Numbered from the stretch's first letter, positions 1-8,648 are shown. The stretch is DNA of 64,000 bases from Gemmataceae bacterium (GCA_009692065.1 SHZY01000003.1:21207-85206); one strand, 5' to 3'. Made by a program: numbers and translations. The notes: generated by a model from the letters alone, not told the origin.

Positions 1-1168
1 TCACGTGTTCGAGAATGCTCGCTGGGGCCAGCGCGTCGACCGCTTGCTGAATTTCCTCCGTCGGACGGACTCGGCCCAGGTAGTACCAATCGGATGCCAG
101 CGCGCCGGCGCGCGATGACGTCGATTCTTCCTGCATGATGACAGATGACTTCAGGCCAGCGCGGACACGTTGCACTTCTTCTTCACTCACGCCTTCGATC
201 ATGCGTTTGAGTTCGCCGATGGTGACGTCGAGCGTCTCCTGGGCACGCTCGGTGGTCGTGCCTGCATAGCAGAGAACTCCCGCGACCTGCTTGAACGTTT
301 GATAGTTGGCGCTGACGGAGTAGCACAGGCCTCGCTTTTCGCGTACCTCGGTGAAGAGACGAGCGCCCATGCCGCCCGACAGGACCTGCACGGCGCCGAG
401 GGCGGTGTAATATTCAGGATGGCCGAAGGGGACGCTCGCATAGCCGATGACGATTTGCGTCTGCGTCGTGTCCTTTTCCAGGTGGGCGTTGCCCTTGATG
501 GGCGGCGTCAATTCCGGTGGCGGCGTGGCGGCGCCCTTCCAGTCGCCGAACAGCTTCTCGACTTGATCTCGCAGCGGCTGCCATTCCATGTTGCCGGCGA
601 CCGACAGAATGATTCCCTTCGGCCCGAACCTCGCGGCATGGAATGCGCGAAGGCTCTCCGGCGTGATGCGTGAGATTGTCTCCTCGGTGCCGCGGCGATC
701 TTGACCGAGCGGCGCCGGCCAGAAGCGGCGGCGCATCTCGACCATCACCTTGGCGCGAGGTTCATCTTCGAGTGATTGCAAGTCTTGCAGCGCCAGCGAC
801 TTGACGGAATCAAGTTCTTCCGCCGGCAGATGCGGCCGCAGCAGCACATCGGCGAACAGTTCCAGCGAAGGGGGGATGTTTCGGGCCAGCGTCGAGCCCC
901 AGAGTCGCAGGTGCAACTGGCCGACGCTTTCGGAGTGATCGAGGCCCAGGCTGTCCATCGCCAGGCTGAGCGCCCGGCTATCGCGATCGCCGGCGCCGCG
1001 GGTGATCATGTCCGAGAAGATCGACACCAGCCCGATCTGCCCCGGCGGATCGTAAGCACAGCCCGCCGGCACCAGGAAGTTGACCGCGGCCGAACGCACG
1101 TGATCCATGCGTTCCAAGAGCAACGTCAGGCCATTGGAGAGCGTATGTTGAAAGACTTGTTGGGCCAC
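1..1168 (-). CDS. M16 family peptidase homologue (non-catalytic type), 3' end outside window
   Basis: About 389 codons are visible; the C-terminus lies beyond base 1. The frame opens at a GTG (1168-1166) two codons after an in-frame TAA (1177-1175), so GTG is the only plausible start. M16 (pitrilysin/processing-peptidase) proteins bind zinc through an N-terminal HXXEH. At that place this protein has SIFSD, so the zinc site is lost. The C-terminal part keeps the R/Y segment seen in M16 partner subunits (EVREKRGLCYSV) and the preceding GGMGARLF. Bacterial M16 proteins often act as pairs of one catalytic and one R/Y subunit, so this is probably the R/Y subunit, with its partner expected downstream on this strand, outside the window. 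No strong ribosome binding site is visible. Family call is firm; the role is inferred. Confidence 0.85.
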   Translation of the reverse strand, partial: MAQQVFQHTLSNGLTLLLERMDHVRSAAVNFLVPAGCAYDPPGQIGLVSIFSDMITRGAGDRDSRALSLAMDSLGLDHSESVGQLHLRLWGSTLARNIPPSLELFADVLLRPHLPAEELDSVKSLALQDLQSLEDEPRAKVMVEMRRRFWPAPLGQDRRGTEETISRITPESLRAFHAARFGPKGIILSVAGNMEWQPLRDQVEKLFGDWKGAATPPPELTPPIKGNAHLEKDTTQTQIVIGYASVPFGHPEYYTALGAVQVLSGGMGARLFTEVREKRGLCYSVSANYQTFKQVAGVLCYAGTTTERAQETLDVTIGELKRMIEGVSEEEVQRVRAGLKSSVIMQEESTSSRAGALASDWYYLGRVRPTEEIQQAVDALAPASILEHV

Positions 1169-1186
1169 GATGGTTTACCATAGTTT

Positions 1187-1230
1187 GTTTAGCCGGCGAG
1201 CTTGCTCGCCGCGTTGCCTGTGCGCTAAAC
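1187..1230. repeat. intergenic palindrome with GTTTAGC/GCTAAAC tips
   Basis: GTTTAGC at 1187-1193 and GCTAAAC at 1224-1230 enclose a perfect small hairpin, GGCGAG-CTTG-CTCGCC (1195-1210). It sits between the GNAT gene and the M16 gene. The same TTTAGC/GCTAAA tips recur in other intergenic hairpins of this window. Confidence 0.6.
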
Positions 1231-1252
1231 CTATTCTACGGAGAAGGTCAAA

Positions 1253-1861
1253 TCACAGCGTCCAGTCCGGACTGAAAAGCGGCTCAAGGCGATAGGTGGA
1301 TGGCTCGACCATGCGGTAAAAAGTCTTGCGGAAGCGAAAGCCGATCTGACGATACATGCGCACAGCGGCATCGTTCTGTGCGGTCACCTCCAGAGTCGCC
1401 TTGCCCAAGCCGTGACGGCGAAACCCATGCAACGCTTGCAAGAGCAGCGCCATGCCGAGACCGCGGCCTCTATGGGCGGGGATGACGCCAAGATTCTGGA
1501 TGCTCCCCAGGCCCGTGCGGTCCGAGACTCCTTGCACCGTGGCGACATGGGTTTCTCCCTGCGCGATCAGCCAGGTCGAGTCGGGGCGGAAGCCGATCCG
1601 CAAGGCGATTTCACGCATGAGCCGAGTGCAACCGGCGCGATTGCTGAGATTTGGAAAGACGACGCCGTCGAGTTCATCCCGGAAGCACTGGTACTTCACC
1701 TCGGCATGCGCTTCGAGCAGCCGAGCTTCCCAGGGAATCCAGGCATAGCCTTCGGGGAGAGTCGCCACCGGCGGCAACGGAGCGACCAAATCCAGCTCCA
1801 TGCGGTAGCGCTTGAAGTACTTGACGTCAGTCGGTTCGAGCGCGGCGGCCATCGGCGGCAC
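1253..1861 (-). CDS. GNAT family N-acetyltransferase
   Basis: 202 residues if the GTG at 1861 is used; an ATG three codons in (1852) is an equally good start. The second half has the GNAT acetyl-CoA binding element: a beta strand ending in VIPAHRGRGLGMALL (the R/Q-x-x-G-x-G/A pyrophosphate loop) followed by a helix. It then continues with the C-terminal ALEV..N..A..MY...GF pattern (here EVTAQNDAAVRMYRQIGF). The N-terminal half is less typical and probably forms the substrate side. The acceptor substrate cannot be told from sequence. The gene precedes the M16 gene on the same strand with a 84-base gap that carries a hairpin, so they need not be co-transcribed. Confidence 0.85.
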   Translation of the reverse strand: MPPMAAALEPTDVKYFKRYRMELDLVAPLPPVATLPEGYAWIPWEARLLEAHAEVKYQCFRDELDGVVFPNLSNRAGCTRLMREIALRIGFRPDSTWLIAQGETHVATVQGVSDRTGLGSIQNLGVIPAHRGRGLGMALLLQALHGFRRHGLGKATLEVTAQNDAAVRMYRQIGFRFRKTFYRMVEPSTYRLEPLFSPDWTL

Positions 1862-2063
1862 CGAAAACTATGTCGATGGTTCAGACGGAAAGCGGGTATC
1901 ATACCATGCCGCCAGGGCTTGTCAAAAGAAAGCGGGAGCAACTTTTCGAGATTTACGCCCGAATCACCCGCACCGGCGAATCGCGTTCCTTGCTAGCGCT
2001 TCGGGCTCAACGGCCATATAATCCCTCCGTCGTTCGATTCGCGTCATCGTCAAGGAACCTGCC

Positions 2064-3044
2064 ATGAAAACTGTCCGTATGGGCCGCACCGGCTTGAAGG
2101 TCTCCGAGATTTGTCTGGGCACCATGACGTTTGGCTATCAGTGTGACGAGAAGACATCGTTCGCCATCATGAACAAGGCGACGGACGGCGGCGTTTACTT
2201 CATCGACACGGCCGACGTCTATCCGGTGCCCCCTACGGTCGAAACGGCAGGACGCACCGAGGAAATCGTCGGCCGCTGGCTGAAAGGGCAGCGCGATCGC
2301 TTCGTACTGGCCACCAAATGTCGGATGAAGGTTGGACCAAGCAGCAACGACGAAGGACTTTCGCGCCGGCACATTATTCAGGCAGTGGATGACAGTCTGC
2401 GCCGGCTGCAAACCGATTACATCGATCTCTACCAGCCCCACAGCTTTGATGCCGAGACGCCGATCGAAGAAACCTTGCGGGCGCTCGACGATGTCGTTCG
2501 GCAAGGCAAGGTCCGCTATCTCGGCTGCTCCAACTATCCGGCGTGGCAAGTCGCCCTCGCGCTCGGCGTCAGCGCTGCCCACGACTGGGCCCGCTTCGAC
2601 TGTGTGCAGCCACGCTACAATCTCCTTTTTCGCGATCCGGAAGCCGAGCTACTGCCGCTCTGCCGCGATCAGGGTGTGGGCGTCATTGCGTATAATCCCT
2701 TGGCGGGCGGATTTCTGACTGGCAAGTATCAGACACTCGATGCACCGCCGGAAAAGACCCGATTCAGCCTTGGCAAGACCGGCGATCTCTACCGCGAGCG
2801 CTACTGGCAGCAAGCCCAGCTCGAGGCAGTGAACGAGTTGCAGAAGTATTTTCAGCCTCGCGGCAAATCGATCTTGCAGGTGGCCATTGCCTGGGTGCTG
2901 GCACAGTCGGGGATCACCTCGGCGATCGTTGGCGCGAGCAAACCGGAGCAGATGGACGCCAGCCTTGCCTCGGTCAATGTGACGCTCGATGCGGAGGAAA
3001 AGGAAGTCTGCAATCGGGCGTGGTATCATTTGCCGCGGAGATAG
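2064..3044 (+). CDS. aldo/keto reductase
   Basis: 326 residues, normal for the family, an NADPH-dependent (alpha/beta)8 barrel that reduces aldehydes and ketones. The catalytic tetrad can be placed: Asp and Tyr in FIDTADVYP near residue 50, Lys in VLATKC near 85, and His in YQPHSFD near 125. The C-terminal nucleotide-binding part is present as AIVGASKPEQ. The start is an ATG preceded by AAGGAA. The N-terminus (MKTVRMGRTGLKVSEICLG) matches the YajO/Tas-like branch that handles sugar or quinone-type carbonyls, but the substrate is not determined. A perfect 32-base palindrome lies just after the stop codon. Confidence 0.9.
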   Translation: MKTVRMGRTGLKVSEICLGTMTFGYQCDEKTSFAIMNKATDGGVYFIDTADVYPVPPTVETAGRTEEIVGRWLKGQRDRFVLATKCRMKVGPSSNDEGLSRRHIIQAVDDSLRRLQTDYIDLYQPHSFDAETPIEETLRALDDVVRQGKVRYLGCSNYPAWQVALALGVSAAHDWARFDCVQPRYNLLFRDPEAELLPLCRDQGVGVIAYNPLAGGFLTGKYQTLDAPPEKTRFSLGKTGDLYRERYWQQAQLEAVNELQKYFQPRGKSILQVAIAWVLAQSGITSAIVGASKPEQMDASLASVNVTLDAEEKEVCNRAWYHLPRR

Positions 3045-3047
3045 CGG

Positions 3048-3079
3048 AAAGCCCAGGGACGGCCGTCCCTGGGCTTTCT
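3048..3079. terminator. perfect 32-base palindrome, possible bidirectional terminator
   Basis: GAAAGCCCAGGGACGG is followed directly by its own reverse complement, four bases after the aldo/keto reductase stop. There is no T-run after it apart from the TTT inside the arm. It may act as a terminator or RNA stabiliser, or may simply be one of the window's repeat palindromes. Confidence 0.5.
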
Positions 3080-3092
3080 CGAGGATTCAATC

Positions 3093-3476
3093 ATGTGGAT
3101 CTGTCCAACATGCGGCGAGCCGCACCAGGACCAGTTCAAGGAATGCTGGAGGTGCATTGGCGCAGAGATGCACCAGCACTTCACCGAGGTCCAGCCGCCA
3201 CCGGTGCCGGCGAAACCCGAGCGACCGTTGCGCCCCTTGAGCTCGATTCTCTTTCGCATGGTGGCTGGGTTTGCCATCACAATGCTACTTGCGATTGCAA
3301 TCCTCCAAGGCCGGGGCCTCCCGCTCTTCGAGGTAGCCATGGCGGGAGCAACCATCGGTGCGGGGTTCAGCCTGCTGGTAGGCTTTACCTTGTGGGTGTT
3401 GTTTCCTTTCCAATCGGGCGCGGCGCCAACTGAATTAACGGATCGGGAGCAGCCGGAGGAAGACGCATTTCATTGA
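3093..3476 (+). CDS. zinc-ribbon double-pass membrane protein, hypothetical
   Basis: 127 residues, start ATG preceded by GAGG. The N-terminus has CPTC (residues 4-7) and CWRC (18-21), a four-cysteine zinc ribbon. A proline-rich linker follows, then two hydrophobic segments (about residues 51-70 and 78-103). The tail is acidic. Small proteins with an N-terminal zinc ribbon and two membrane helices are common hypotheticals in planctomycetes; I know no established function. It is separated from the upstream reductase by a palindrome and from the CBS genes by about 175 bases. Confidence 0.7.
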   Translation: MWICPTCGEPHQDQFKECWRCIGAEMHQHFTEVQPPPVPAKPERPLRPLSSILFRMVAGFAITMLLAIAILQGRGLPLFEVAMAGATIGAGFSLLVGFTLWVLFPFQSGAAPTELTDREQPEEDAFH

Positions 3477-3651
3477 CATTGTGCCGAAACCGCCCACTAC
3501 TGTGCGGATCCATTGCGAATCAACTCGTGAAGATTGTTTTTTGCGGTGAAAATCGCCGAAGTCTCACAAAGTCTCATTGACGATCGTTGGCATGCGTTTT
3601 GCTTTCTCCTTGCAGTGCCTGGAAAATCCACCACTTCGAAGAAGGTGCCGC

Positions 3652-4185
3652 ATGAACCAGCACACCAAGTCACTGATGAGTCTGTGCGCGGCCGACATCA
3701 TGTCGGCGCATGTCGTGATGGTCCCGCGTGAGATGTCGCTGCAAGGGGCCGCCCGCATGCTGGCCCGCGCCGGCGTCACCGGCGCTCCCGTCGTGGATAG
3801 CCACGGCCGCTGCATCGGCGTGCTCTCGGCAACCGACTTCATGCACTGGGTTGAAAAAGATCGCGTCGTCGGTGCCGCCAAAGGGCCGCGTGAGTCGATG
3901 TGCAGCGCCTGGCAGATTCCCACCGATTCCATCGAACCGACTTGCCGGGTCGAGGACTTCATGACCAAGGATCCCGTCATCGTGGTGGGAGGCACCAGGA
4001 TCGGCGAACTAGCGCGCATGATGATGGACGCGCACATCCACCGCTTGATCGTCATCGATGGCGCGTCGCAGCGGCCGATCGGTATCGTGTCCACCATGGA
4101 TATCCTGGCCGCCGTCGCGCGGGCGGACAAGAAGCAACCTGCCGCCGCCGCCACAGCCTACGCCATGGCCGGCGCAGATCGTTAA
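3652..4185 (+). CDS. CBS-domain pair protein (first of two in tandem)
   Basis: 177 residues from the ATG at 3652, which follows GAAGAAGG at good spacing; an upstream in-frame start at 3577 would add 25 residues that look non-coding. Two CBS motifs make one Bateman module: ADIMSAHVVMVPREMSLQGAA with GAPVVD..GR.IGVLSATDF at the N-terminus, then VEDFMTKDPVIVVGGTRIGE with HRLIVID....PIGIVSTMDIL. No catalytic domain is fused. Bateman modules bind adenine nucleotides or S-adenosyl-methionine and usually regulate another protein. The neighbouring gene encodes a related pair, so the two may be paralogues. The regulated partner is unknown. Confidence 0.85.
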   Translation: MNQHTKSLMSLCAADIMSAHVVMVPREMSLQGAARMLARAGVTGAPVVDSHGRCIGVLSATDFMHWVEKDRVVGAAKGPRESMCSAWQIPTDSIEPTCRVEDFMTKDPVIVVGGTRIGELARMMMDAHIHRLIVIDGASQRPIGIVSTMDILAAVARADKKQPAAAATAYAMAGADR

Positions 4186-4193
4186 CCGTTTTC

Positions 4194-4240
4194 GCCGCTC
4201 GCGGCGTAGCCAGGGACGCCGCTGCTACGCCGCAAGCGGC
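4194..4240. repeat. intergenic hairpin, GCCGCTYGCGGCGTAG family
   Basis: Arms 4194-4209 and 4225-4240 (16 bases) are reverse complements with one mismatch. The hairpin sits between the two CBS genes. A related arm is found again at 26482-26497. Confidence 0.65.
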
Positions 4241-4264
4241 AACACCAAGGGAAGGAGGTCAGCC

Positions 4265-4783
4265 ATGAACGCAACCCTAGCGAACCGAACGGCGACGCCC
4301 TTGACGCTGCACGCCTTCACGGCAGCGGATCTGATGGTGCCGAACCCGATCTCGCTGCGTGCCGAGGCTAAAGTGGCTGAGGCGATCGCGCTGTTCACCG
4401 CTAAGCGGATCACCGCCGCTCCGGTGATCGATGAATCAGGCCGGCCCATCGGCGTCGTGAGCGGATCCGACTTGCTGATCCATCATCGCGAGAATGACCG
4501 GGAGAAGGAAAGGGCCGCGGCGGGGAAGCCTGACTACTTCTTCGCGCCGACCTTCGAGATGGTAGATGCGTCGCGTGAATATCCGTCGGGCACGCGGCCA
4601 ACCGTTGCCGACTTGATGACACCCGCCGTATTCGCCGTCACGCCGGATACGCCGGTGCGTCGCGTCGTCAGCGATATGCTCGGCCTGCACGTGCATCGTC
4701 TGTTTGTCGTCGATGAAGCCGGCGTCCTCGTCGGCGTCATCAGCACGATGGATGTCCTCAAGCACCTGCGATCGGAAGATTGA
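4265..4783 (+). CDS. CBS-domain pair protein (second of two in tandem)
   Basis: 172 residues from the ATG at 4265, which has a near-perfect ribosome binding site (AAGGAGG at 4251-4257). It has two CBS repeats: AADLMVPNPISLRAEAKVAE with AAPVIDESGRPIGVVSGSDLL, and VADLMTPAVFAVTPDTPVRR with HRLFVVDEAGVLVGVISTMDVL. Between them lies a longer charged linker (about residues 75-105). Like the preceding gene it is a stand-alone Bateman module, likely an adenylate-binding sensor. The pair could form a heteromeric regulator or be independent paralogues. The strong ribosome binding site suggests efficient translation. Confidence 0.87.
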   Translation: MNATLANRTATPLTLHAFTAADLMVPNPISLRAEAKVAEAIALFTAKRITAAPVIDESGRPIGVVSGSDLLIHHRENDREKERAAAGKPDYFFAPTFEMVDASREYPSGTRPTVADLMTPAVFAVTPDTPVRRVVSDMLGLHVHRLFVVDEAGVLVGVISTMDVLKHLRSED

Positions 4784-4809
4784 TTCTGTCAAGCACGCAG
4801 GTCCATTTG

Positions 4810-4867
4810 GTTAGCCGAACGCGCAAGCGACGGAATTAATGACCCGTCGCTTGCGCGTCCGGCTAAC
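4810..4867. repeat. long intergenic hairpin with GTTAGCC/GGCTAAC tips
   Basis: Two 24-base arms, 4810-4833 and 4844-4867, are complementary with a single mismatch around a 10-base loop. It lies between the CBS gene and the helicase gene. There is no T-tract, so it is not a canonical intrinsic terminator. Confidence 0.75.
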
Positions 4868-4927
4868 GAGTTGTCTACAAATACAATAGGAGGAACGATT
4901 TCAGGATGCACGACGGAGACCCGCACG

Positions 4928-7171
4928 ATGCCGGCAACGTTCGACGAGATTCTCGCCAGCTTGACCGAAAACCAGCGCGAGGCAGTCTTGCATGTGGATG
5001 GGCCGCTCCTGGTGCTCGCGGGGCCGGGCAGCGGCAAGACGCGCGTAATTACTTGCCGCATCGCCCATCTCATCCATCAGGGCATCAGGCCGCAGCAGAT
5101 CCTTGCGATCACGTTCACCAACAAAGCCGCCGGCGAGATGAAGCAACGCGTCGAGGCGATGCTTCCCGGCCGGGGTATCTGGATCAGCACGTTCCATAGC
5201 CTCGGCGTGCGCCTGCTGCGTCAGTACGCGGATCGGCTAGGGCTCGATCGCAACTTCACGATCTACGACCAGTCCGACCGTGTCCGCCTGGTGAAGTCCG
5301 CACTGGAAGCCGCCGAGATCGACAACGTCCGCTTCACGCCCGATACCATCCAGGGCGCGATCAGCAAGGCGAAGAGCCAGCTGCTGCTCCCCGATCAGTA
5401 TGCGAAGCAGGCGAACGATTATTTCAAGCAAATCGTCGCGCAGGTCTACCCCGTTTACGAGAAGAAGATGCGCGACGCCAACGCGCTCGACTTCGACGAC
5501 CTCTTGCTCTGGCCCGCGCTTGCCCTCAAGAACGATGCCGAGATGCGTGCCGAGCTGGACGCGCGCTTTCGCTACGTGCTGATCGACGAGTATCAGGACA
5601 CGAACAAGGCGCAGTACGCGATCGCACGCGGCTTGACGGTGGATCATCCAAATCTTTGCGTGGTCGGCGATCCCGATCAATCGATCTACCGCTGGCGCGG
5701 CTCCGACTTGCGCAACATACTCGACTTCGAGCACGATTTCCCGCAAGCCCGCGTCATCACGCTGGGCGAAAACTTCCGCAGCACCAAGGCTATCCTGCGC
5801 GTCGCCGATCATCTCATCGCCAACAACCGCGAACGCAAGCCGAAGACGCTCTATACCGCGAACGTCGAGGGTTCAAAGGTCGGTTGCATCCTTTGCGAGA
5901 CCGGGTTGGAAGAGGCCGATCTGGTCGTCAAGCGTATTCGCGAAGCTGTTGAATCAGGCGGCCGACACTACCGCGACTTCGCCATCCTGCTGCGGCTCAA
6001 CGCCTTGTCGCGTGCTCTGGAAACCGCGTTCGTCCGCCAGCGGGTACCGTTTCAGATCGTGCGCGGCGTTGCCTTCTTTGAACGCAAGGAAAACCGCGAC
6101 ATCCTCGCCTATCTGCGCTTGCTGCTCAACCCGAGGGACAACCTCTCGTTCCTGCGCGCCGTCAACGAACCGGCCCGCGGCATCGGCAAGACCTCGCTGG
6201 AGCATCTGCAAAATTACGCCGGTCCGCGCGAGATGAGCCTGCTGAGCGCTGCCGAGCAAGTCGAAAAGATTCCCGCCATCAAAGGCAAGGCCGCGACCGG
6301 GCTGAAGGCATTCGCAAAACTCATAGCTGAGCTGCGCGAAGTTCTGAGCGCCACGCCCGACGAGGTCATGCGCAAGGTGATCGAACGCTCCGGCTATAGC
6401 CGCATGCTGAAGGCATCGAGTGACAGCGAGGATCAGCAGCGGTTGGCTAACGTCGAAGAGCTCGTGACGGCGGCGCATCAGTTTCACGAGGAGGATAATA
6501 GCCGAACCATCGCCGATTTCCTGGAGAACATCACCCTCGCCAGCGATGTCGATGCCTGGGACGAGAAGCAAGACTGCGTCGCGGTGATGACATTGCACGC
6601 AGCGAAGGGCCTGGAATTCCCAGTCGTCTACATGATGGCGATGGAGCAGGGCATCTTGCCGCACGAACGCAGTTTGAACAGCGACGCCGAAATCGAAGAG
6701 GAACGCCGGCTCGCCTTTGTCGGCATCACACGCGCGCAGGAGGAAGTGTACCTGTCCTATGCGCGCATGCGTGAATTTCGCGGGCAGACGAACTACACGA
6801 TCCCAAGCATGTTCCTGGAGGAATTGCCGCCCGGCGATATCGAAGAAATCGATCTCTCTTCCAGCGGCAGCAACCACGGCAACGCCGCCGAGTCGTGGCG
6901 CAACAGCACCGCGAAGGCCAGCCAGGGCTGGTACGACACCGGTTTCAAAGCGAGCGCCGGGCGCAAACCGCCGGACGAAGATCCCTTCCATGAAGCCCCC
7001 CCCACCGGCTACGAAGTCGGTGCCTTGGTGCATCACGATGCCTACGGAGTGGGCAAGATCACCGACGTCTCGGGGCAGGGGGCCCTGCGCAAGCTGACGA
7101 TCCGGTTTTCGGGCGGCGAGCGCACCTTCCTCGCTGCCAAGGCGAAGCTGGCGGTGGTGCAGCCGGGGTGA
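4928..7171 (+). CDS. pcrA: ATP-dependent DNA helicase, UvrD/PcrA type
   Basis: 747 residues from the ATG at 4928, which has GGAG about ten bases upstream; an in-frame TTG at 4871 would add 19 poor residues. It is a superfamily 1A 3'-5' helicase for DNA repair and replication-fork maintenance. Motifs in order: the Q-motif region (NQREAV), Walker A AGPGSGKT near residues 31-38, motif Ia ITFTNKAAGEM, motif II DEYQDTN near 220, motif III GDPDQSIYRWRG, motif IV ENFRST, motif V TLHAAKGLEFPVVY and motif VI VGITRAQEEVYLSYA. The C-terminus carries the small Tudor-like domain of PcrA/UvrD (from about residue 690, GALVHHDAYGVGKI). The extended C-terminal region and the HAAKGLEF form favour PcrA over Rep. 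Confidence 0.93.
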   Translation: MPATFDEILASLTENQREAVLHVDGPLLVLAGPGSGKTRVITCRIAHLIHQGIRPQQILAITFTNKAAGEMKQRVEAMLPGRGIWISTFHSLGVRLLRQYADRLGLDRNFTIYDQSDRVRLVKSALEAAEIDNVRFTPDTIQGAISKAKSQLLLPDQYAKQANDYFKQIVAQVYPVYEKKMRDANALDFDDLLLWPALALKNDAEMRAELDARFRYVLIDEYQDTNKAQYAIARGLTVDHPNLCVVGDPDQSIYRWRGSDLRNILDFEHDFPQARVITLGENFRSTKAILRVADHLIANNRERKPKTLYTANVEGSKVGCILCETGLEEADLVVKRIREAVESGGRHYRDFAILLRLNALSRALETAFVRQRVPFQIVRGVAFFERKENRDILAYLRLLLNPRDNLSFLRAVNEPARGIGKTSLEHLQNYAGPREMSLLSAAEQVEKIPAIKGKAATGLKAFAKLIAELREVLSATPDEVMRKVIERSGYSRMLKASSDSEDQQRLANVEELVTAAHQFHEEDNSRTIADFLENITLASDVDAWDEKQDCVAVMTLHAAKGLEFPVVYMMAMEQGILPHERSLNSDAEIEEERRLAFVGITRAQEEVYLSYARMREFRGQTNYTIPSMFLEELPPGDIEEIDLSSSGSNHGNAAESWRNSTAKASQGWYDTGFKASAGRKPPDEDPFHEAPPTGYEVGALVHHDAYGVGKITDVSGQGALRKLTIRFSGGERTFLAAKAKLAVVQPG

Positions 7172-7212
7172 ATTTGTAAAAAAAAAACACACTCACAAAG
7201 GAGATCCCTACC

Positions 7213-7663
7213 ATGAGACTGCTTTTTGCAATCCTGGGTCTGCCTTCTCGGCATGTCGACCATTGCCACAGCCCAACCCGCCGCTCTGGGCCCGCCGTCG
7301 GCCTTCAAGATCGTCGTTAGCACCAAGCCGGAAAAAGGAGAGCTGACCTACATCGAGACCATCACGAAACTTGTGCCGGTACAGAAGGAAATTGCCGTCA
7401 TGCAGAACGGCCAGATCGTCAAGAAGGTGGTAACCGAATACGTCAGGGAAATTGTCCAAGAATACAGGCTCATCGACATTGCCAAGAGCCGCGTCATCAC
7501 GCCCGACGGCAAACAATTGCCAATCGACGAAGTATGGAAGCGATTGAAAGCCAACACGGCCTTCGCTCTGGCCGCCGATTCCAACACGCCGGCGCAGGCC
7601 TATATGCGGGCGTTGAATGCCGAGACGCTTGTGATCATTCAGGGGCCGCCGAAGAAGAACTAA
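7213..7663 (+). pseudogene. secreted hypothetical protein with one-base frameshift in the signal peptide
   Basis: An ATG at 7213 with a strong ribosome binding site (AAAGGAG, from 7197) opens a frame that starts like a signal peptide (MRLLFAIL) but ends early in that frame. The body of the gene, from about 7239 to 7663, is in the next frame. Its first residues (VCLLGMSTIATAQPA) finish the signal peptide exactly, including an ATA-type cleavage site. Removing one G from the GGG at 7236-7238 joins the two parts into one normal secreted protein of about 149 residues. The mature part (motif KIVVSTKPEKGEL and a charged middle) is not a family I recognise. It could be a real one-base insertion, a sequencing error, or translation from an internal TTG at 7226 giving 145 residues. 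Confidence 0.6.
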
Positions 7664-7668
7664 CCCTC

Positions 7669-7710
7669 TTCGTTTAGCGCCCGCATGGCGCCGCGCGGGC
7701 GCTAAACGAA
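7669..7710. repeat. intergenic hairpin with TTCGTTTAGC/GCTAAACGAA tips
   Basis: Perfect 16-base arms (7669-7684 and 7695-7710) enclose a 10-base loop. It follows the frameshifted gene's stop codon closely. Confidence 0.75.
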
Positions 7711-7724
7711 GACCGGAGAACCTC

Positions 7725-8567
7725 ATGTTCACGATCAGCGCCTTCGCCGACGAAATCGATCCCGATCCGCTCAAGCAGATCGACATCCTGAAATCGTGCA
7801 ACGTTGGCCACATCGAGTTCCGCTCGATTCTCGGCACCAACGTGCTCAGCCTGACCGATCTGCAAATCCAGGAGTTCAAGTCGCTCCTGGACAAGCACGG
7901 CTTCAAGCTCAGCGCTATTGGTTCCCCGATCGGCAAGATCAAGATCGACGAGCCGTTCGAGCCGCACCTGGCGAAATTCAGACGTGCCATCGATCTGTGC
8001 GGCGTCTTCGGCACGAAAAACATCCGCATCTTCAGCTATTACCCGCCCGATAACTTCGACGGCAACTGGACTAAATGGCGCCCGGAAATCATGAACCGCA
8101 TGACGCAGAAGTGCGAACTGGCAGCCAAGGCCGGCGTGCGGCTGATCCATGAGAACGAACACAGCATCTACGGCGATTCGCCGGAGCGCGTCGCCGATCT
8201 GATGGCAACCTTGCGCAAATCGTTCAGCGCGGAGGTGGTCGGCGCCGTCCACGATCCGGCCAACTTCGTTTTCTGTGGCTACGACCCGTGGCAAGGCTGG
8301 CTGGCGTCGAAGCCGTGGCTGGTGCATTTCCACATCAAGGATTGGATTGCCGACGCCAAGCATGGCAGCCTCGCCGGCGAAGGGCAGGGCCGCATTCCTG
8401 AAGTGATTGCCGACGCCGTCAAGATGGGCTACGCCGGCTTCGCGACGATGGAGCCGCACTTGCTCGGCGGCGGCCCGACCGGCGGCGTCACGGGGCCGGA
8501 GTTGTTTCCGAAAGCGGTGGCGGCGTTCAAGGCGATTCTCGATAAAGCCTGCGCGAAGTATCAATGA
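7725..8567 (+). CDS. sugar phosphate isomerase/epimerase-like TIM-barrel protein
   Basis: 280 residues; ATG start preceded by GGAG. It belongs to the xylose-isomerase-like (AP-endonuclease family 2) TIM-barrel superfamily. It opens with SAFADEIDPDPLKQID, and the conserved acidic and histidine residues of the metal site can be followed: HIEFR near residue 26, LIHENEHSIYG near 145, GAVHDPANF near 178, HFHIKDW near 204 and a late TMEPHL near 241. In this superfamily these residues bind a divalent metal and catalyse aldose-ketose isomerisation, epimerisation or dehydration. The exact substrate is unknown; sugar, inosose or keto-acid chemistry are all possible. No signal peptide is seen, so it acts in the cytoplasm. 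Confidence 0.85.
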   Translation: MFTISAFADEIDPDPLKQIDILKSCNVGHIEFRSILGTNVLSLTDLQIQEFKSLLDKHGFKLSAIGSPIGKIKIDEPFEPHLAKFRRAIDLCGVFGTKNIRIFSYYPPDNFDGNWTKWRPEIMNRMTQKCELAAKAGVRLIHENEHSIYGDSPERVADLMATLRKSFSAEVVGAVHDPANFVFCGYDPWQGWLASKPWLVHFHIKDWIADAKHGSLAGEGQGRIPEVIADAVKMGYAGFATMEPHLLGGGPTGGVTGPELFPKAVAAFKAILDKACAKYQ

Positions 8568-8575
8568 ACCGGCAA

Positions 8576-8648
8576 GCCGAGGGCCGTGAGGCCCCGGTTT
8601 GCGGACCCTCTCGCCGTGGCAATCAACCGGGGCCTTACGGCCCTCGGC
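8576..8648. repeat. long intergenic hairpin, GCCGAGGGCCGTGAGG family
   Basis: 24-base arms at 8576-8599 and 8625-8648 are complementary with one G-T type mismatch and a 25-base loop. The repeat lies between the TIM-barrel gene and the PHP-like gene. It is open in the PHP-like gene's frame, which produces an artefactual 35-residue N-terminal extension. Confidence 0.8.

Noticed and set aside
170..673. Plus-strand frame of 167 codons
   Set aside because: Antisense to the M16 homologue, which has clear family motifs.
4810..4867. Intrinsic terminator
   Set aside because: The stem is long but no T-run follows on either strand; kept as a repeat.
5954..7192. 412-codon minus-strand frame
   Set aside because: Antisense to the helicase motifs; no family pattern in its translation.
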